Of a DNA stretch of 56,905 nucleotides, positions 17,470 to 31,634 are shown piece after piece; position 1 is the first letter of the stretch; each line of letters starts with the position of its first letter. Both the position numbers and the translations under genes were made by a program. This DNA is from Streptomyces montanisoli (GTDB lineage Bacteria > Actinomycetota > Actinomycetes > Streptomycetales > Streptomycetaceae). The notes beneath the pieces are model-generated. The model saw only the letters and a list, made by a program, of their open reading frames with translations. It was not told where the DNA came from and made no database searches. The DNA is taken from positions 1-56,905 of the forward strand of contig NZ_JAGIQL010000026.1 of assembly GCF_017813245.1 (NCBI RefSeq), given 5' to 3'.

Positions 17470-18741
17470 ATGTCGGTCACAGCCTCCGCGTACACGTCGC
17501 CGTCCGGCGCCTTCGCCGACGCCTTGGGCGCCCTGCGCCGCCAGGACCCGGAGATCGCCGACGTCCTGCTCGGCGAGGCCCGCCGCCAGGCGGACAGCCT
17601 CCAGCTCAGCGCCGCCGAGAACTTCACCTCGGCGGCCGTGCTCGCCGCGCTCGCCTCACCGCTCGCCAACAAGTACGCCGAGGGCTACCCGGGCGCACGC
17701 CACCACGGCGGCTGCGAGATGGCCGACGCCGCCGAGCGGGTCGCCGTCTCCCGCGCGAGCGCCCTGTTCGGCGCCGCGCACGCCAACGTCCAGCCGCACT
17801 CCGGATCCTCCGCCGTGCTCGCCGCGTACGCCGCGCTGCTCAGGCCCGGCGACACCGTGCTGGCGCTCGGGCTGCCGCACGGCGGGCACCTCACGCACGG
17901 CGCGCCCGTCAACTTCTCCGGCCGCTGGTTCGACTTCGTCGGCTACGGCGTCGACCCCGCCACCGGCCTCATCGACCACGACCAGGTGCGCACACTCGCC
18001 CGCACACACCACCCCAAGGCCGTCGTGTGCGGCTCCATCGCCTACCCGCGCCACATCGACCACGCCGCGTTCCGCGAGATCGCCGACGAGGTCGGCGCGT
18101 ACCTGATCGCGGACGAGGCCCACCCCATGGGCCTGGTCGCGGGAGGCGCGGCGCCCAGCCCCGTGCCGTACGCGGACATCGTCTGCGCGACCACGCACAA
18201 AGTGCTGCGCGGCCCGCGCGGCGGCATGGTGCTGTGCGGCGACGAGCTGGCCGGGCGGGTGGACCGCGCCGTCTTCCCGTTCAGCCAGGGCGGCGCGCAG
18301 ATGCACGTGATCGCCGGCAAGGCCGTCGCGTTCGGCGAGGCGGCGACGCCCGCCTTCGCCTCGTACGCGCGCCGCGTGGTCGCCAACGCGCGCGTCCTCG
18401 CGGGGGCGCTGGCCGCCGAGGGCCTCGACATCACGACGGGCGGCACCGACACCCACCTGATCGGCGCCGACCCCGCGCCGCTCGGCATGGACGGCAGGGC
18501 CGCGCGCGCCCGCCTGGCCGCCGCCGGCATGGTCCTGGACACCTGCGTGCTGCCGCGCGGCGCGCGGCGCGGCCTGCGCCTCGGCACCGCCGCCGTGACC
18601 ACGCAGGGCATGCGCGAGGACGAGATGCGCGCGATCGCGTCCCTGCTCGGGGCGGCGCTGACCGGCGACGAGCGGCGGGTACGTGCGGTGCGCGGGGAAG
18701 TGCGTGATCTTGCGGGAGTGTTCCCGCCCTATACTTCGTAG
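17470..18741 (+). CDS. Divergent serine hydroxymethyltransferase-like PLP enzyme
   Basis: 423-aa fold-type I PLP protein clearly related to GlyA: NKYAEGYPG, ANVQPHSG, HGGHLTHGAPVNFSG, ADEVGAYLIADEAHPMGLV and the PLP lysine K244 in TTHKVLRGPRGG, plus the carboxylate-binding R370 in RLGTAAVTTQG. Departures from true SHMT are notable: the RYYGGCE motif is RHHGGCE (H78, H79), the IPSEN/IASEN motif is SAAEN (A49), and the C-terminal folate-side loop is replaced by LDTCVLPRGARRG. A TACTCT -10-like box lies at 17430-17435, and GGAG precedes the ATG. It may be a second SHMT, a beta-hydroxy-amino-acid aldolase, or act without folate; function not resolved. Confidence 0.8.
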   Translation: MSVTASAYTSPSGAFADALGALRRQDPEIADVLLGEARRQADSLQLSAAENFTSAAVLAALASPLANKYAEGYPGARHHGGCEMADAAERVAVSRASALFGAAHANVQPHSGSSAVLAAYAALLRPGDTVLALGLPHGGHLTHGAPVNFSGRWFDFVGYGVDPATGLIDHDQVRTLARTHHPKAVVCGSIAYPRHIDHAAFREIADEVGAYLIADEAHPMGLVAGGAAPSPVPYADIVCATTHKVLRGPRGGMVLCGDELAGRVDRAVFPFSQGGAQMHVIAGKAVAFGEAATPAFASYARRVVANARVLAGALAAEGLDITTGGTDTHLIGADPAPLGMDGRAARARLAAAGMVLDTCVLPRGARRGLRLGTAAVTTQGMREDEMRAIASLLGAALTGDERRVRAVRGEVRDLAGVFPPYTS

Positions 18742-18897
18742 ACTGCCGCGGCTCTGCGGCGGCCCCCCGAGCTCGCGTGCGGCTGCCTGACGCGCAACCG
18801 CCGCGGTCCTCCGCGGTGTCCTCGCCTTTGAGGCGGTCCGTACGCGGCGAGGGCTAGGGTGTGGGGCTGATGGCCAGCGATACTTGTGGGGCAGCCC

Positions 18898-20238
18898 GTG
18901 CGTGATTACCTGCTGACGCTCTGTGTGACGGCTGCGGTGACCTATCTGCTGACCGGCCCGGTGCGGAAGTTCGCCGTCGCGGTCGGCGCGATGACCGCGA
19001 TCCGCTCCCGCGACGTGCACCGCGAGCCCACACCGCGCCTCGGCGGTGTGGCCATGTTCCTCGGGCTGTGCGCGGGTCTGCTGGTCGCGGACAACCTGCA
19101 CAACCTCAACGGGGTCTTCGCGCAGTCCAACGAGCCGCGCGCGCTGCTCTCCGGCGCGGCGCTGATCTGGCTGATCGGCGTGCTGGACGACAAGTTCGAG
19201 ATCGACGCGCTGATCAAGCTGGGCGCGCAGATGATCGCCGCGGGCGTCATGGTCATGCAGGGTCTCACCATCCTCTGGCTGCCGGTCCCGGGCGTCGGCA
19301 CCGTCTCGCTCACCCAGTGGCAGTCGACGCTGCTGACCGTCGCCGTCGTCGTGATCACCATCAACGCGGTGAACTTCGTGGACGGCCTCGACGGCCTCGC
19401 AGCCGGCGTCGTGTGCATCGCGGCCGCCGCGTTCTTCCTGCACGCCTACCACCTCTGGTACGGGTACGGCATCGAGGCCGCCGCGCCCGCGACCCTGTTC
19501 GCGTCGATCCTCATGGGCATGTGCCTCGGCTTCCTGCCGCACAACATGAGCCCCGCCCGCATCTTCATGGGCGACTCGGGCTCCATGCTGATCGGCCTGG
19601 TGCTCGCCGCGGGCCCGATCTCGGTGACGGGCCAGGTGGACCCGGACATCCTCAAGCTGTTCGAGGGCGGCACGCGCGGTGCGACCCACGCGGCACTGCC
19701 GGTGTTCATCCCGCTGCTGCTGCCGCTGACGATCATCGCCATCCCGCTGGCCGACCTGCTGCTCGCCGTGGTGCGCCGCACCTGGAACGGCAAGTCGCCG
19801 TTCGCGGCCGACCGCGGCCACCTGCACCACCGGCTGCTGGACATCGGGCACTCCAAGACCCGTGCCGTGCTGATCATGTACTTCTGGTCGGCGCTGATCG
19901 CCTTCGGTGTGGTCCTCTACTCGGTCATGTACTCGGCGGACGGCTCGACATGGGTGCTGCCCCTGCTGGTCGGCCTGAGCGCGGTGGGCCTCGTGCTCCT
20001 GCTGCTGCCGCGGTTCAGGCCGCGCGCGCCGCGCTGGGCCCAGTCCTTCGTGCCGCCCCGCTACCGCCGCCGCTCACGTAGACACGGCGGCTCGTCGGAC
20101 GGTGACGACCTGAACACGGAGGGAAGCGCCGGAGAGGCCGGGCAACCCGCGCCGGTGCCCGCGGGCGTCAACGGCGCGACGGCGCTCGGCGCTCGTTCGC
20201 GTCTCACCGATCGCGGGAAAGCCGAGTCAACTCGTTGA
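18898..20238 (+). CDS. Undecaprenyl-phosphate N-acetylhexosamine-1-phosphate transferase, MraY/WecA family
   Basis: Polytopic membrane enzyme (~446 aa, about 10-11 hydrophobic segments) that transfers a sugar-1-phosphate from a UDP-sugar to undecaprenyl phosphate. Family motifs: PTPRLGGVAMFLG, LIGVLDDKFEID, NAVNFVDGLDGLAAG, RIFMGDSGSM, and the cytosolic HLHHRLLDIGHS (HxHH, WecA-type). The C-terminal ~50 residues are a hydrophilic tail. GTG 18898 is preferred because GGGG lies seven bases upstream; an in-frame GTG at 18886 is an alternative. Likely feeds secondary cell-wall polymer synthesis. A gap of over 300 bases separates it from the atp operon. Confidence 0.92.
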   Translation: MRDYLLTLCVTAAVTYLLTGPVRKFAVAVGAMTAIRSRDVHREPTPRLGGVAMFLGLCAGLLVADNLHNLNGVFAQSNEPRALLSGAALIWLIGVLDDKFEIDALIKLGAQMIAAGVMVMQGLTILWLPVPGVGTVSLTQWQSTLLTVAVVVITINAVNFVDGLDGLAAGVVCIAAAAFFLHAYHLWYGYGIEAAAPATLFASILMGMCLGFLPHNMSPARIFMGDSGSMLIGLVLAAGPISVTGQVDPDILKLFEGGTRGATHAALPVFIPLLLPLTIIAIPLADLLLAVVRRTWNGKSPFAADRGHLHHRLLDIGHSKTRAVLIMYFWSALIAFGVVLYSVMYSADGSTWVLPLLVGLSAVGLVLLLLPRFRPRAPRWAQSFVPPRYRRRSRRHGGSSDGDDLNTEGSAGEAGQPAPVPAGVNGATALGARSRLTDRGKAESTR

Positions 20239-20566
20239 CCTCTACAAGCAGAGAACGGACCATTGCGGACAATCAGTCCCATTAGCACGTTGAGGGCTGT
20301 GGTGTCCTGCACACGCGAGCGGAACGACCCTCACGTGTGACAGTCAGCACACCAAAGAGGTAAAGACCTCATCAAATAGTTTGTGATACCGTTCACTACC
20401 AGGTGAGGGACACCGAAAGGCCTTGGCAGGAACGGCCCTTCGGGTGGGGTGCACCCGAGGCGCTGTCAGGCCGGGGAGCTAACCTCTGTTCGACGTCGGA
20501 GAGTCGACGCGTCACCGTCCTCCACCGTCTGCACACCCACCCCCAAGTCCCGCTGGAGCTGTCCTC
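20239..20566 (+). promoter_or_regulatory. Upstream region of the atp operon
   Basis: 328 bases without a gene, notably less GC-rich than the surroundings, especially 20340-20400. It contains a small inverted repeat GAGGT-AAAG-ACCTC (20357-20370) followed by an AT-rich stretch ending TTTGTGATACC, the best place for the main atp promoter, although no pair of -35/-10 boxes with normal spacing could be assigned. Confidence 0.45.
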
Positions 20567-21037
20567 ATGCAGTCCAACGACGCCCGGATTCTCCGGGGTT
20601 CGGCGATCATCGCCGGTCCCGTGGGAGTCGTAGCCACTGTTGTCAGCGCCATCGTCGCCGGTGAGAAGGGCCTGATCGGCGGACTTGTCGCGCTTGCCGT
20701 CGTGATCTTCTTCTTCGGCGCGGGCACGGCCGCGCTGATGCGCCTGACGCGGGACACCCCCCAGGTGGCCATGACGGCGGGACTCCTGGTCTACGCGGTG
20801 CAGATCCTGCTCATCGGCGTCTTCATCGTCGTCTTCCAGAACACAACGCTGTTCAACTCGCGCGCCTTCGCGGTGACGCTGCTGGTGACGGCGCTGTCCT
20901 GGGTGGGCGGGCAGATCAAGCAGAGCCTCACCGCCAAGATGCTCTACGTCGACACCGAGGCGACGTTCCCCGGCAAGCCGGCCACCGGCAAGGGGGCCGG
21001 ACGCGCGTCGAAGGCGAAGTCCTACGATGCGGCTTGA
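20567..21037 (+). CDS. atpI: AtpI-like ATP synthase accessory membrane protein
   Basis: 156-aa small membrane protein at the head of the F1Fo operon with four predicted hydrophobic segments (roughly residues 13-33, 37-58, 66-90, 98-125) and a Lys/Ala-rich cytoplasmic tail. The family is called ATP synthase protein I and is thought to aid c-ring assembly or Mg2+ supply. Sequence similarity is weak, so the call relies on topology, size and position. ATG 20567 follows GGAG with a nine-base gap. Confidence 0.8.
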   Translation: MQSNDARILRGSAIIAGPVGVVATVVSAIVAGEKGLIGGLVALAVVIFFFGAGTAALMRLTRDTPQVAMTAGLLVYAVQILLIGVFIVVFQNTTLFNSRAFAVTLLVTALSWVGGQIKQSLTAKMLYVDTEATFPGKPATGKGAGRASKAKSYDAA

Positions 21038-21340
21038 GGGCGGCGTGAAGAGGGCGGATGGCGATCTGCTATCGTCCGGAAGCGCTTGCGGCCGCGGGGT
21101 TCGACCGCTGCTCACGAGCAGGGCGGAAACCATCTCTGACGGCTCGCGGCGTTTCCGAGTCGACCGGACCGACTGCTGTGGCGACAGCGAGACAGCCGGA
21201 CTGCCCGGTCCTCGGCCGACACTTCCCGTGGATCGCGGCGGCACCGCCACACCACGTCTCCCGTGCCGAACCGCGGCTCCATCCGCCGCGCTGACACACA
21301 AGGTTGCCGTTTCCCATGCATCACGACGAAGGAGTCACGG
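21038..21340 (+). promoter_or_regulatory. atpI-atpB spacer with small hairpins
   Basis: 303 bases without a gene. Two short hairpins are visible, CTGCT-CACG-AGCAG (21108-21121) and GCTGT-GGCG-ACAGC (21175-21188). TATCGT near 21070 resembles a -10 but has no partner. It may be an mRNA processing or internal promoter region; nothing decisive is seen. Confidence 0.35.
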
Positions 21341-22484
<1,144 letters not shown>

Positions 22485-22513
22485 GCCAGACCAGCCTGAC
22501 GAAAGGTTCAGAC

Positions 22514-23062
22514 ATGATGACCTTCCTGGCCGCTGAGGGGGCGCAGAACCCGCTCATCCCGGACATGACGGAACTCGTCGTCGGCATCCTCTGCTTCCTG
22601 ATCGTCTTCGGTTTCCTCGGTAAGAAGCTCCTGCCGAATATCCAGAAGACGCTGGAGGAGCGGCACGACGCGATCGAGGGTGGCCTTGAGCGTGCGGCCG
22701 AGGCGCAGGCCGAGGCCAATCAGACCCTTGAGCAGTACAAGGCACAGCTGGCCGAGGCCAGGCACGAGGCCGCGCGGCTCCGCCAGGAGGCGACCGAGCA
22801 GGGTGCCACGATCATCCAGCAGATGCGGGAAGAGGGGCAGCGGCAGCGCGAGGAGATCGTCGCCGCCGGCCACACCCAGATCGAGGTCGACCGCAAGGCC
22901 GCCGCGGTCGCGCTGCGCCAGGACGTGGGCAAGCTCGCCACCGAACTGGCCGGCAAGCTCGTCGGCGAGTCCCTCGAGGACCACGCCAGGCAGAGCCGCA
23001 CCATCGACCGGTTCCTCGACCAGCTCGAGGGCAGTGCCGCGAACGTAGAGGCGACGCGATGA
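22514..23062 (+). CDS. atpF: ATP synthase F0 subunit b
   Basis: 182-aa stator protein with one N-terminal membrane helix (ELVVGILCFLIVFGFLG, about 21-40) followed by a long Glu/Ala/Gln-rich alpha-helical coiled coil. Two consecutive ATGs (22514, 22517) are possible starts after AAAGG. Its stop overlaps the atpH start (ATGA). Confidence 0.95.
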   Translation: MMTFLAAEGAQNPLIPDMTELVVGILCFLIVFGFLGKKLLPNIQKTLEERHDAIEGGLERAAEAQAEANQTLEQYKAQLAEARHEAARLRQEATEQGATIIQQMREEGQRQREEIVAAGHTQIEVDRKAAAVALRQDVGKLATELAGKLVGESLEDHARQSRTIDRFLDQLEGSAANVEATR

Positions 23063-23877
23063 ACGGAGCGAGCCGCGAGGCGCTCACCGCGGCGCGCGAG
23101 CGCCTCGACGCGTTGACCGACGCGCCGTCGGCCGACGCGGCGGTGCTCGCCGACGACCTGGCCGCCGTCACGTCGCTGCTCGACCGCGAGACGGCGCTGC
23201 GCCGCGTCCTGACCGACCCGGTCCAGGGCGAGGACGCCAAGGCCGCGCTCGCCAGGCGGCTGCTCGACGGGCAGGTCGGGTCGGCCGCCGCCGACCTCGT
23301 GTCCGGCATGGTCAGGTCCCGCTGGTCGCAGTCGCGCGACCTGGTCGACGCCGTCGAGGAGCTCGCCGCCACCGCCGACCTCACGGCGGCGCAGGGCGCG
23401 GGCCGTCTCGACGACGTCGAGGACGAGCTGTTCCGGTTCGGCCGCATCGTCGAGTCGGACGCCGGCCTGCGGGCGGCGCTCACGGACAGGACGGCACCGG
23501 CCTCCGCCAAGGCCACCCTCCTGACCAGGCTTCTCGGCGGTCGCGCCGACGCGGTCACCGTCCGGCTCGTCGAGCGTCTCGTCACACGGCCGCGTGGCCG
23601 TAGCCTGGAGGACGGACTCAGGTCCTTGTCCGGGCTCGCAGCCGCCCGCCGGGATCGGATGGTCGCCGTGGTCACCTCGGCGGTCCCGCTCACCGACGGA
23701 CAGCAGCGCAGGCTCGGAGCCGTGCTGGCGAAGCTGTACGGCAAGCAGATGCACCTGAACCTCGACGTGGACCCCGAGGTCCTCGGCGGGATCTCGGTGC
23801 GCATCGGCGACGAGGTCATCAACGGCACCATCCAGGAGCGCCTCGAAGAGGCGAACCGGCAGCTCGGCGGCCGCTGA
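23059..23877 (+). CDS. atpH: ATP synthase F1 subunit delta
   Basis: 272-aa stator subunit linking b to the top of F1. Longer than the ~180 aa of most bacteria; long delta proteins are normal in actinobacteria, although here it is not fused to b. The C-terminal hallmark is [28 protein letters not shown] 23059 overlaps the atpF stop by four bases. Confidence 0.95.
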   Translation: MNGASREALTAARERLDALTDAPSADAAVLADDLAAVTSLLDRETALRRVLTDPVQGEDAKAALARRLLDGQVGSAAADLVSGMVRSRWSQSRDLVDAVEELAATADLTAAQGAGRLDDVEDELFRFGRIVESDAGLRAALTDRTAPASAKATLLTRLLGGRADAVTVRLVERLVTRPRGRSLEDGLRSLSGLAAARRDRMVAVVTSAVPLTDGQQRRLGAVLAKLYGKQMHLNLDVDPEVLGGISVRIGDEVINGTIQERLEEANRQLGGR

Positions 23878-24025
23878 CGGCTTCACCGCCGGCCAGCGTG
23901 GCGACACAACGGTAATGAGCAGGGAGCGGCCCGGTTGGGCCGTGCAGAAATTGCGGAAGATTCCTGGGGGCCGACCCCAGACCCCAAGAAGACTTCGGGC
24001 CCAACAAGGAGAGCAGGGAACCCAG

Positions 24026-25618
24026 ATGGCGGAGCTCACGATCCGGCCGGAGGAGATCCGGGACGCGCTGGAGAACTTTGTCCAGTCGTACCAGCCGGAC
24101 GCGGCCTCGCGCGAGGAGGTCGGTACGGTCAGCGTGGCCGGCGACGGCATCGCCCGGGTGGAGGGACTGCCCTCCGCCATGGCGAACGAGCTGCTGAAGT
24201 TCGAGGACGGCACCCTCGGCCTCGCCCTCAACCTCGAGGAGCGCGAGATCGGCGCGATCGTCCTCGGCGAGTTCGACGGCATCGAGGAAGGCCAGCCCGT
24301 CACCCGCACGGGAGAGGTCCTCTCCGTGGCGGTCGGCGACGGCTACCTGGGTCGCGTGGTCGACCCGCTCGGCACCCCGATCGACGGCCTCGGCGAGATC
24401 GAGACGGAGGGCCGCCGCGCCCTGGAGCTCCAGGCTCCCGGCGTCATGGTCCGCAAGTCCGTGCACGAGCCGATGCAGACCGGCTACAAGGCCGTCGACT
24501 CGATGGTCCCGATCGGCCGCGGCCAGCGCCAGCTGATCATCGGCGACCGCGGCACCGGCAAGACGGCGCTCGCCGTCGACACGATCATCAACCAGCGCGA
24601 CAACTGGCGCTCGGGCGACGTGAACAAGCAGGTCCGCTGCATCTACGTCGCCATCGGCCAGAAGGGCTCCACCATCGCGTCCGTGCGCGGTGCCCTGGAG
24701 GAGTCCGGCGCGCTCGAGTACACGACGATCGTCGCGGCCCCCGCGTCCGACCCGGCCGGCTTCAAGTACCTCGCCCCGTACACCGGCTCGGCCATCGGCC
24801 AGCACTGGATGTACCAGGGCAAGCACGTCCTGATCATCTTCGACGACCTGTCGAAGCAGGCCGACGCCTACCGCGCGGTGTCGCTGCTGCTGCGTCGCCC
24901 GCCGGGCCGCGAGGCCTACCCCGGCGACGTCTTCTACCTGCACTCCCGCCTGCTGGAGCGCTGCGCGAAGCTCTCCGATGACATGGGCGCGGGCTCGATG
25001 ACCGGCCTGCCGATCGTCGAGACGAAGGCCAACGACGTCTCGGCGTTCATCCCGACCAACGTCATCTCCATCACCGACGGCCAGTGCTTCCTGGAGTCCG
25101 ACCTGTTCAACGCCGGGCAGCGGCCCGCGCTGAACGTCGGCATCTCGGTCTCCCGCGTCGGCGGCTCCGCCCAGCACAAGGCCATGCGCCAGGTGTCGGG
25201 ACGGCTCCGCGTCGACCTCGCCCAGTACCGCGAGCTGGAGGCGTTCGCGTCCTTCGGCTCCGACCTGGACGCCGCGTCGAAGCAGCAGATGGAGCGCGGC
25301 AAGCGGATGGTCGAGCTGCTCAAGCAGCCGCAGTACCGTCCGATGCCCGTCGAGGAGCAGGTCGTCTCCGTCTGGTCCGGCACCAACGGCAAGATGGACG
25401 ACGTCCCGGTCGAGGACATCCGCCGCTTCGAGTCGGAGCTGCACGAGCACCTGCGCCGCGAGCGCAAGGAGCTGCTCACCAGCATCGCGGAGGGCGCGAA
25501 GATGTCCGACGACACCATCACCGCCATCAGCGACGCCGTCGACAACTTCAAGCGCCAGTTCGAGACGTCGGACGGCAAGCTGCTCGGCGACGAAGCCCCG
25601 GCCGACTCGGCCAAGTGA
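24026..25618 (+). CDS. atpA: ATP synthase F1 subunit alpha
   Basis: 530-aa non-catalytic nucleotide-binding subunit. P-loop [15 protein letters not shown] near residue 172; signature [17 protein letters not shown] with the arginine finger; N-terminal helix [19 protein letters not shown] interacts with delta. ATG 24026 follows AAGGAGAG; the longer frame beginning at 23915 is rejected because it has no conserved sequence. Confidence 0.98.
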   Translation: MAELTIRPEEIRDALENFVQSYQPDAASREEVGTVSVAGDGIARVEGLPSAMANELLKFEDGTLGLALNLEEREIGAIVLGEFDGIEEGQPVTRTGEVLSVAVGDGYLGRVVDPLGTPIDGLGEIETEGRRALELQAPGVMVRKSVHEPMQTGYKAVDSMVPIGRGQRQLIIGDRGTGKTALAVDTIINQRDNWRSGDVNKQVRCIYVAIGQKGSTIASVRGALEESGALEYTTIVAAPASDPAGFKYLAPYTGSAIGQHWMYQGKHVLIIFDDLSKQADAYRAVSLLLRRPPGREAYPGDVFYLHSRLLERCAKLSDDMGAGSMTGLPIVETKANDVSAFIPTNVISITDGQCFLESDLFNAGQRPALNVGISVSRVGGSAQHKAMRQVSGRLRVDLAQYRELEAFASFGSDLDAASKQQMERGKRMVELLKQPQYRPMPVEEQVVSVWSGTNGKMDDVPVEDIRRFESELHEHLRRERKELLTSIAEGAKMSDDTITAISDAVDNFKRQFETSDGKLLGDEAPADSAK

Positions 25619-25638
25619 CGACGGAAGGGACCTGACTC

Positions 25639-28001
<2,363 letters not shown>

Positions 28002-28027
28002 CGCCGAGGGCCGCACGTACCACTCGT

Positions 28028-28064
28028 GGGAGCGGGGCAGCCGGCCGTCGGCCGCCCCGCTCCC
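28028..28064 (+). terminator. Strong hairpin in the atpD-atpC gap
   Basis: GGGAGCGGGGC (28028-28038) pairs with GCCCCGCTCCC (28054-28064); the 15-base loop has its own GGCC-GTC-GGCC helix. It begins 26 bases after the atpD stop and has no T-run. Likely reduces read-through into atpC or stabilises the upstream mRNA. Confidence 0.65.
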
Positions 28065-28085
28065 GGCGCTCACCCGCGCACCCTC

Positions 28086-28122
28086 TAGAATTGACATCGA
28101 CACCCGGTCGAACGGCCGGGTG
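28086..28122 (+). promoter_or_regulatory. Promoter-like box and hairpin upstream of atpC
   Basis: TAGAAT (28086-28091) is a good -10 hexamer, and TTGACA overlaps it at 28091-28096. A 7-bp hairpin CACCCGG / CCGGGTG (28101-28122) follows in the leader. The -35 for TAGAAT is weak, so this is a candidate internal promoter only. Confidence 0.35.
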
Positions 28123-28141
28123 CTGACCCGAGGAGCCCCCC

Positions 28142-28513
28142 TTGGCTGATCTGCACGTGGAGCTGGTCGCGGCTGACCGCAACGTGTGGTCCGGCGAGGC
28201 CCACCTGGTCGTCGCGCGCACCAGCTCAGGTGACATCGGCATCATGGCCGGTCACCAGCCGGTGCTCGGGGTGCTGGAGTCCGGCCCCGTGACCATCAGG
28301 ACGAGCGACGGCGGCACGGTCGTCGCCGCGGTGCACGGCGGCTTCCTGTCGTTCGCCGACGACAAGCTGTCGCTGCTCGCCGAGGTCGCCGAGCTGGCGG
28401 ACGAGATCGACCCCCAGCGCGCCGAGCGTGCGCTGGCGCGTGCGAAGTCGGACGATGACGCGGTCGCCGAGCGGCGCGCCGACGTCCGGATGCGTGCGGT
28501 GGCGGCGAAGTAG
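28142..28513 (+). CDS. atpC: ATP synthase F1 subunit epsilon
   Basis: 123-aa rotor subunit that couples F1 to the c-ring and can inhibit ATPase. The N-terminal beta-sandwich ([40 protein letters not shown]) and the C-terminal helical part (AERALARAK) are visible. The start is TTG 28142 after GAGGAG (28130-28135); no ATG or GTG would retain the conserved N-terminus. It has the largest spacing in the operon. Confidence 0.95.
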   Translation: MADLHVELVAADRNVWSGEAHLVVARTSSGDIGIMAGHQPVLGVLESGPVTIRTSDGGTVVAAVHGGFLSFADDKLSLLAEVAELADEIDPQRAERALARAKSDDDAVAERRADVRMRAVAAK

Positions 28514-28533
28514 CGCCGCCCGATTGCTTCACC

Positions 28534-28583
28534 CCTCAGCCGCGGCTTCGCGCTGGACACCTCCAGCCGGGCCGCGGCTGAGG
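28534..28583 (+). terminator. Hairpin at the end of the atp operon
   Basis: 12-bp perfect stem CCTCAGCCGCGG (28534-28545) / CCGCGGCTGAGG (28572-28583) with a 26-base loop, 20 bases after the atpC stop. Confidence 0.6.
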
Positions 28584-28654
28584 CGGTGCGGGTGGGAAGG
28601 GCGGAGCAGGTCAGGTGCGTGGACGGACCGGATGAGGCGAGGAGGTCGGTGTAG

Positions 28655-29101
28655 ATGACCCTCGCTCTGCTTGTCGCGGTGCTGGTCGTCGTCCTGGTTG
28701 CGTTGGGTCTCTTCGTCTTCGGCCTGCGCCGGCGGCTCATCCAGCGTTCCGGCGGCACCTTCGACTGCAGCGTCCGCTGGAACCTGCCCGAGACTCCCGA
28801 CCCGTCCGGCAAGGGCTGGGTGTACGGGGTGGCCCGCTACAACGGCGACCGCATCAACTGGTTCCGCGTCTTCTCCTACGCGCCGCGCCCGCGCCGCTCG
28901 CTGGAGCGCTCGGCGATCGAGGTGGTCGCCCGCCGCGCCCCGGAGGGCGAGGAGGAGCTGGCGCTGCTGTCGGACGCGGTGGTGCTGGCGTGCATGCACG
29001 GTTCGGTGCGCCTCGAACTGGCGATGAGCGACGACGCGCTCACGGGCTTCCTCGCGTGGCTGGAGGCGGCGCCCCCGGGCCAGAGAGTAAATGTGGCCTG
29101 A
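28655..29101 (+). CDS. DUF2550 membrane-anchored protein
   Basis: 148-aa protein with a single N-terminal membrane helix (TLALLVAVLVVVLVALGLFVFGL) and a small PH-like domain with motifs FDCSVRW, WVYGVARYNGDRINWFRVFS and EVVARRAPEGEEELAL. DUF2550 proteins sit directly after atpC across actinobacteria; function unknown. ATG 28655 follows AGGAGG. A bidirectional terminator separates it from the convergent chitinase gene. Confidence 0.9.
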   Translation: MTLALLVAVLVVVLVALGLFVFGLRRRLIQRSGGTFDCSVRWNLPETPDPSGKGWVYGVARYNGDRINWFRVFSYAPRPRRSLERSAIEVVARRAPEGEEELALLSDAVVLACMHGSVRLELAMSDDALTGFLAWLEAAPPGQRVNVA

Positions 29102-29106
29102 CGCGT

Positions 29107-29139
29107 GATGGGGCGGCACCCTACGGGTGCCGCCCCATC
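29107..29139. terminator. Bidirectional terminator between convergent genes
   Basis: Perfect 15-bp stem GATGGGGCGGCACCC / GGGTGCCGCCCCATC with a three-base loop, directly between the DUF2550 stop (29101) and the chitinase stop (29159). Confidence 0.9.
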
Positions 29140-29158
29140 AGCTTGCCGTGCGCGTCGG

Positions 29159-31033
<1,875 letters not shown>

Positions 31034-31120
31034 CACGGGTGCTCCTGAAAATGCGAACCGGACAGTTCGTGGTGGCTTCGGGCACGGCCGGACGCCGGCC
31101 GGAGCCTTGACGTGCCCGGG

Positions 31121-31161
31121 ACACTAGAGTGGTCTGGACCACTCGTCAATAGGTCCAGACC
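31121..31161 (-). promoter_or_regulatory. Chitinase promoter with two dre-like (DasR) operators
   Basis: On the minus strand: -35 TTGACG (31144-31149), a 17-base spacer, -10 TAGTGT (31121-31126). The spacer is almost exactly a dre-like palindrome AGTGGTCTGGACCACT (31128-31143, 14 of 16 matching ACTGGTCTAGACCACT as I recall it). A second box GGTCCAGACC lies at 31152-31161, 21 bp away, two helical turns. Such direct repeats are characteristic of Streptomyces chi promoters, repressed by the GntR regulator DasR and relieved by glucosamine-6-phosphate. Confidence 0.85.
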
Positions 31162-31233
31162 AAAGTCGGTGGATTCGGCGGCCACTCCGCGTCCGGGAGG
31201 CGATCGCTCAAGTCGCAGGCGCCAGTTGAGACG

Positions 31234-31274
31234 CCAGGGGCCCCGTTCTCGAACGTCGAGAACGGGGCCCCTGG
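31234..31274 (-). terminator. Very strong hairpin after the DUF397 gene
   Basis: 19-bp perfect stem (CCAGGGGCCCCGTTCTCGA and its complement) with a three-base loop, lying 16 bases beyond the DUF397 stop on the minus strand. It insulates the chitinase promoter region. Confidence 0.85.
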
Positions 31275-31289
31275 CCTTGACGGACCGTG

Positions 31290-31508
31290 TCAGCGCAGCT
31301 CGCCGCTCCTGAGTGCTTCGACGAGCCCGTTGACGGGCGCATAGGAGAGCAGGAGGGCGGGGCCGGTCGGGTTCTTGCTGTCGCGTATGGCCACGGCCTC
31401 GGTGGATGTGTCCACGATGCCGAACTCGACGCACTGGGCGCCGGTGTCGCTGTGCGAGGACTTCCACCAGGTCACGGGCAGGGTGGACGCGTCGTCGATG
31501 TGGCTCAT
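31290..31508 (-). CDS. DUF397 protein, orphaned from its XRE partner
   Basis: 72-aa protein with the DUF397 pattern: TWWKSSHSDTGAQCVEFG, VAIRDSKNPTGPALLLS. Such genes (BldB/WhiJ-type loci) normally follow an XRE regulator gene with overlapping stop/start. Here ATG 31508 overlaps the TGA of the XRE remnant (ATGA), but that upstream gene has lost all but its C-terminus to an IS200/IS605 element. Therefore the protein may no longer be expressed from its native promoter. In Streptomyces these pairs affect development and antibiotic production; molecular role unclear. Confidence 0.88.
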   Translation of the reverse strand: MSHIDDASTLPVTWWKSSHSDTGAQCVEFGIVDTSTEAVAIRDSKNPTGPALLLSYAPVNGLVEALRSGELR

Positions 31509-31634
31509 GCGTTCTTCCTTATCTCTCTGATGCGAGCTGCGGATGCTTCTGCGGGCAGCGCCGCCGCTTGCAGCCGTGTGTATGTGTCCCGGAGGCGCGC
31601 AGCACTGGAGCTCTCTGTGCCTGCGAGGTGGCGG
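31505..31634 (-). pseudogene. C-terminal remnant of an XRE-family regulator (DUF5753 end)
   Basis: Minus-strand frame reading ARLRDTYTRLQAAALPAEAS then AARIREIRKNA and stopping in a TGA that overlaps the DUF397 ATG. This is the usual C-terminal end of the ~280-aa helix-turn-helix regulators paired with DUF397 proteins. Only about 40 codons remain before the transposase gene; the HTH and ligand-sensing regions are gone. The exact boundary with the IS is uncertain (about 31600-31634). Confidence 0.7.
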
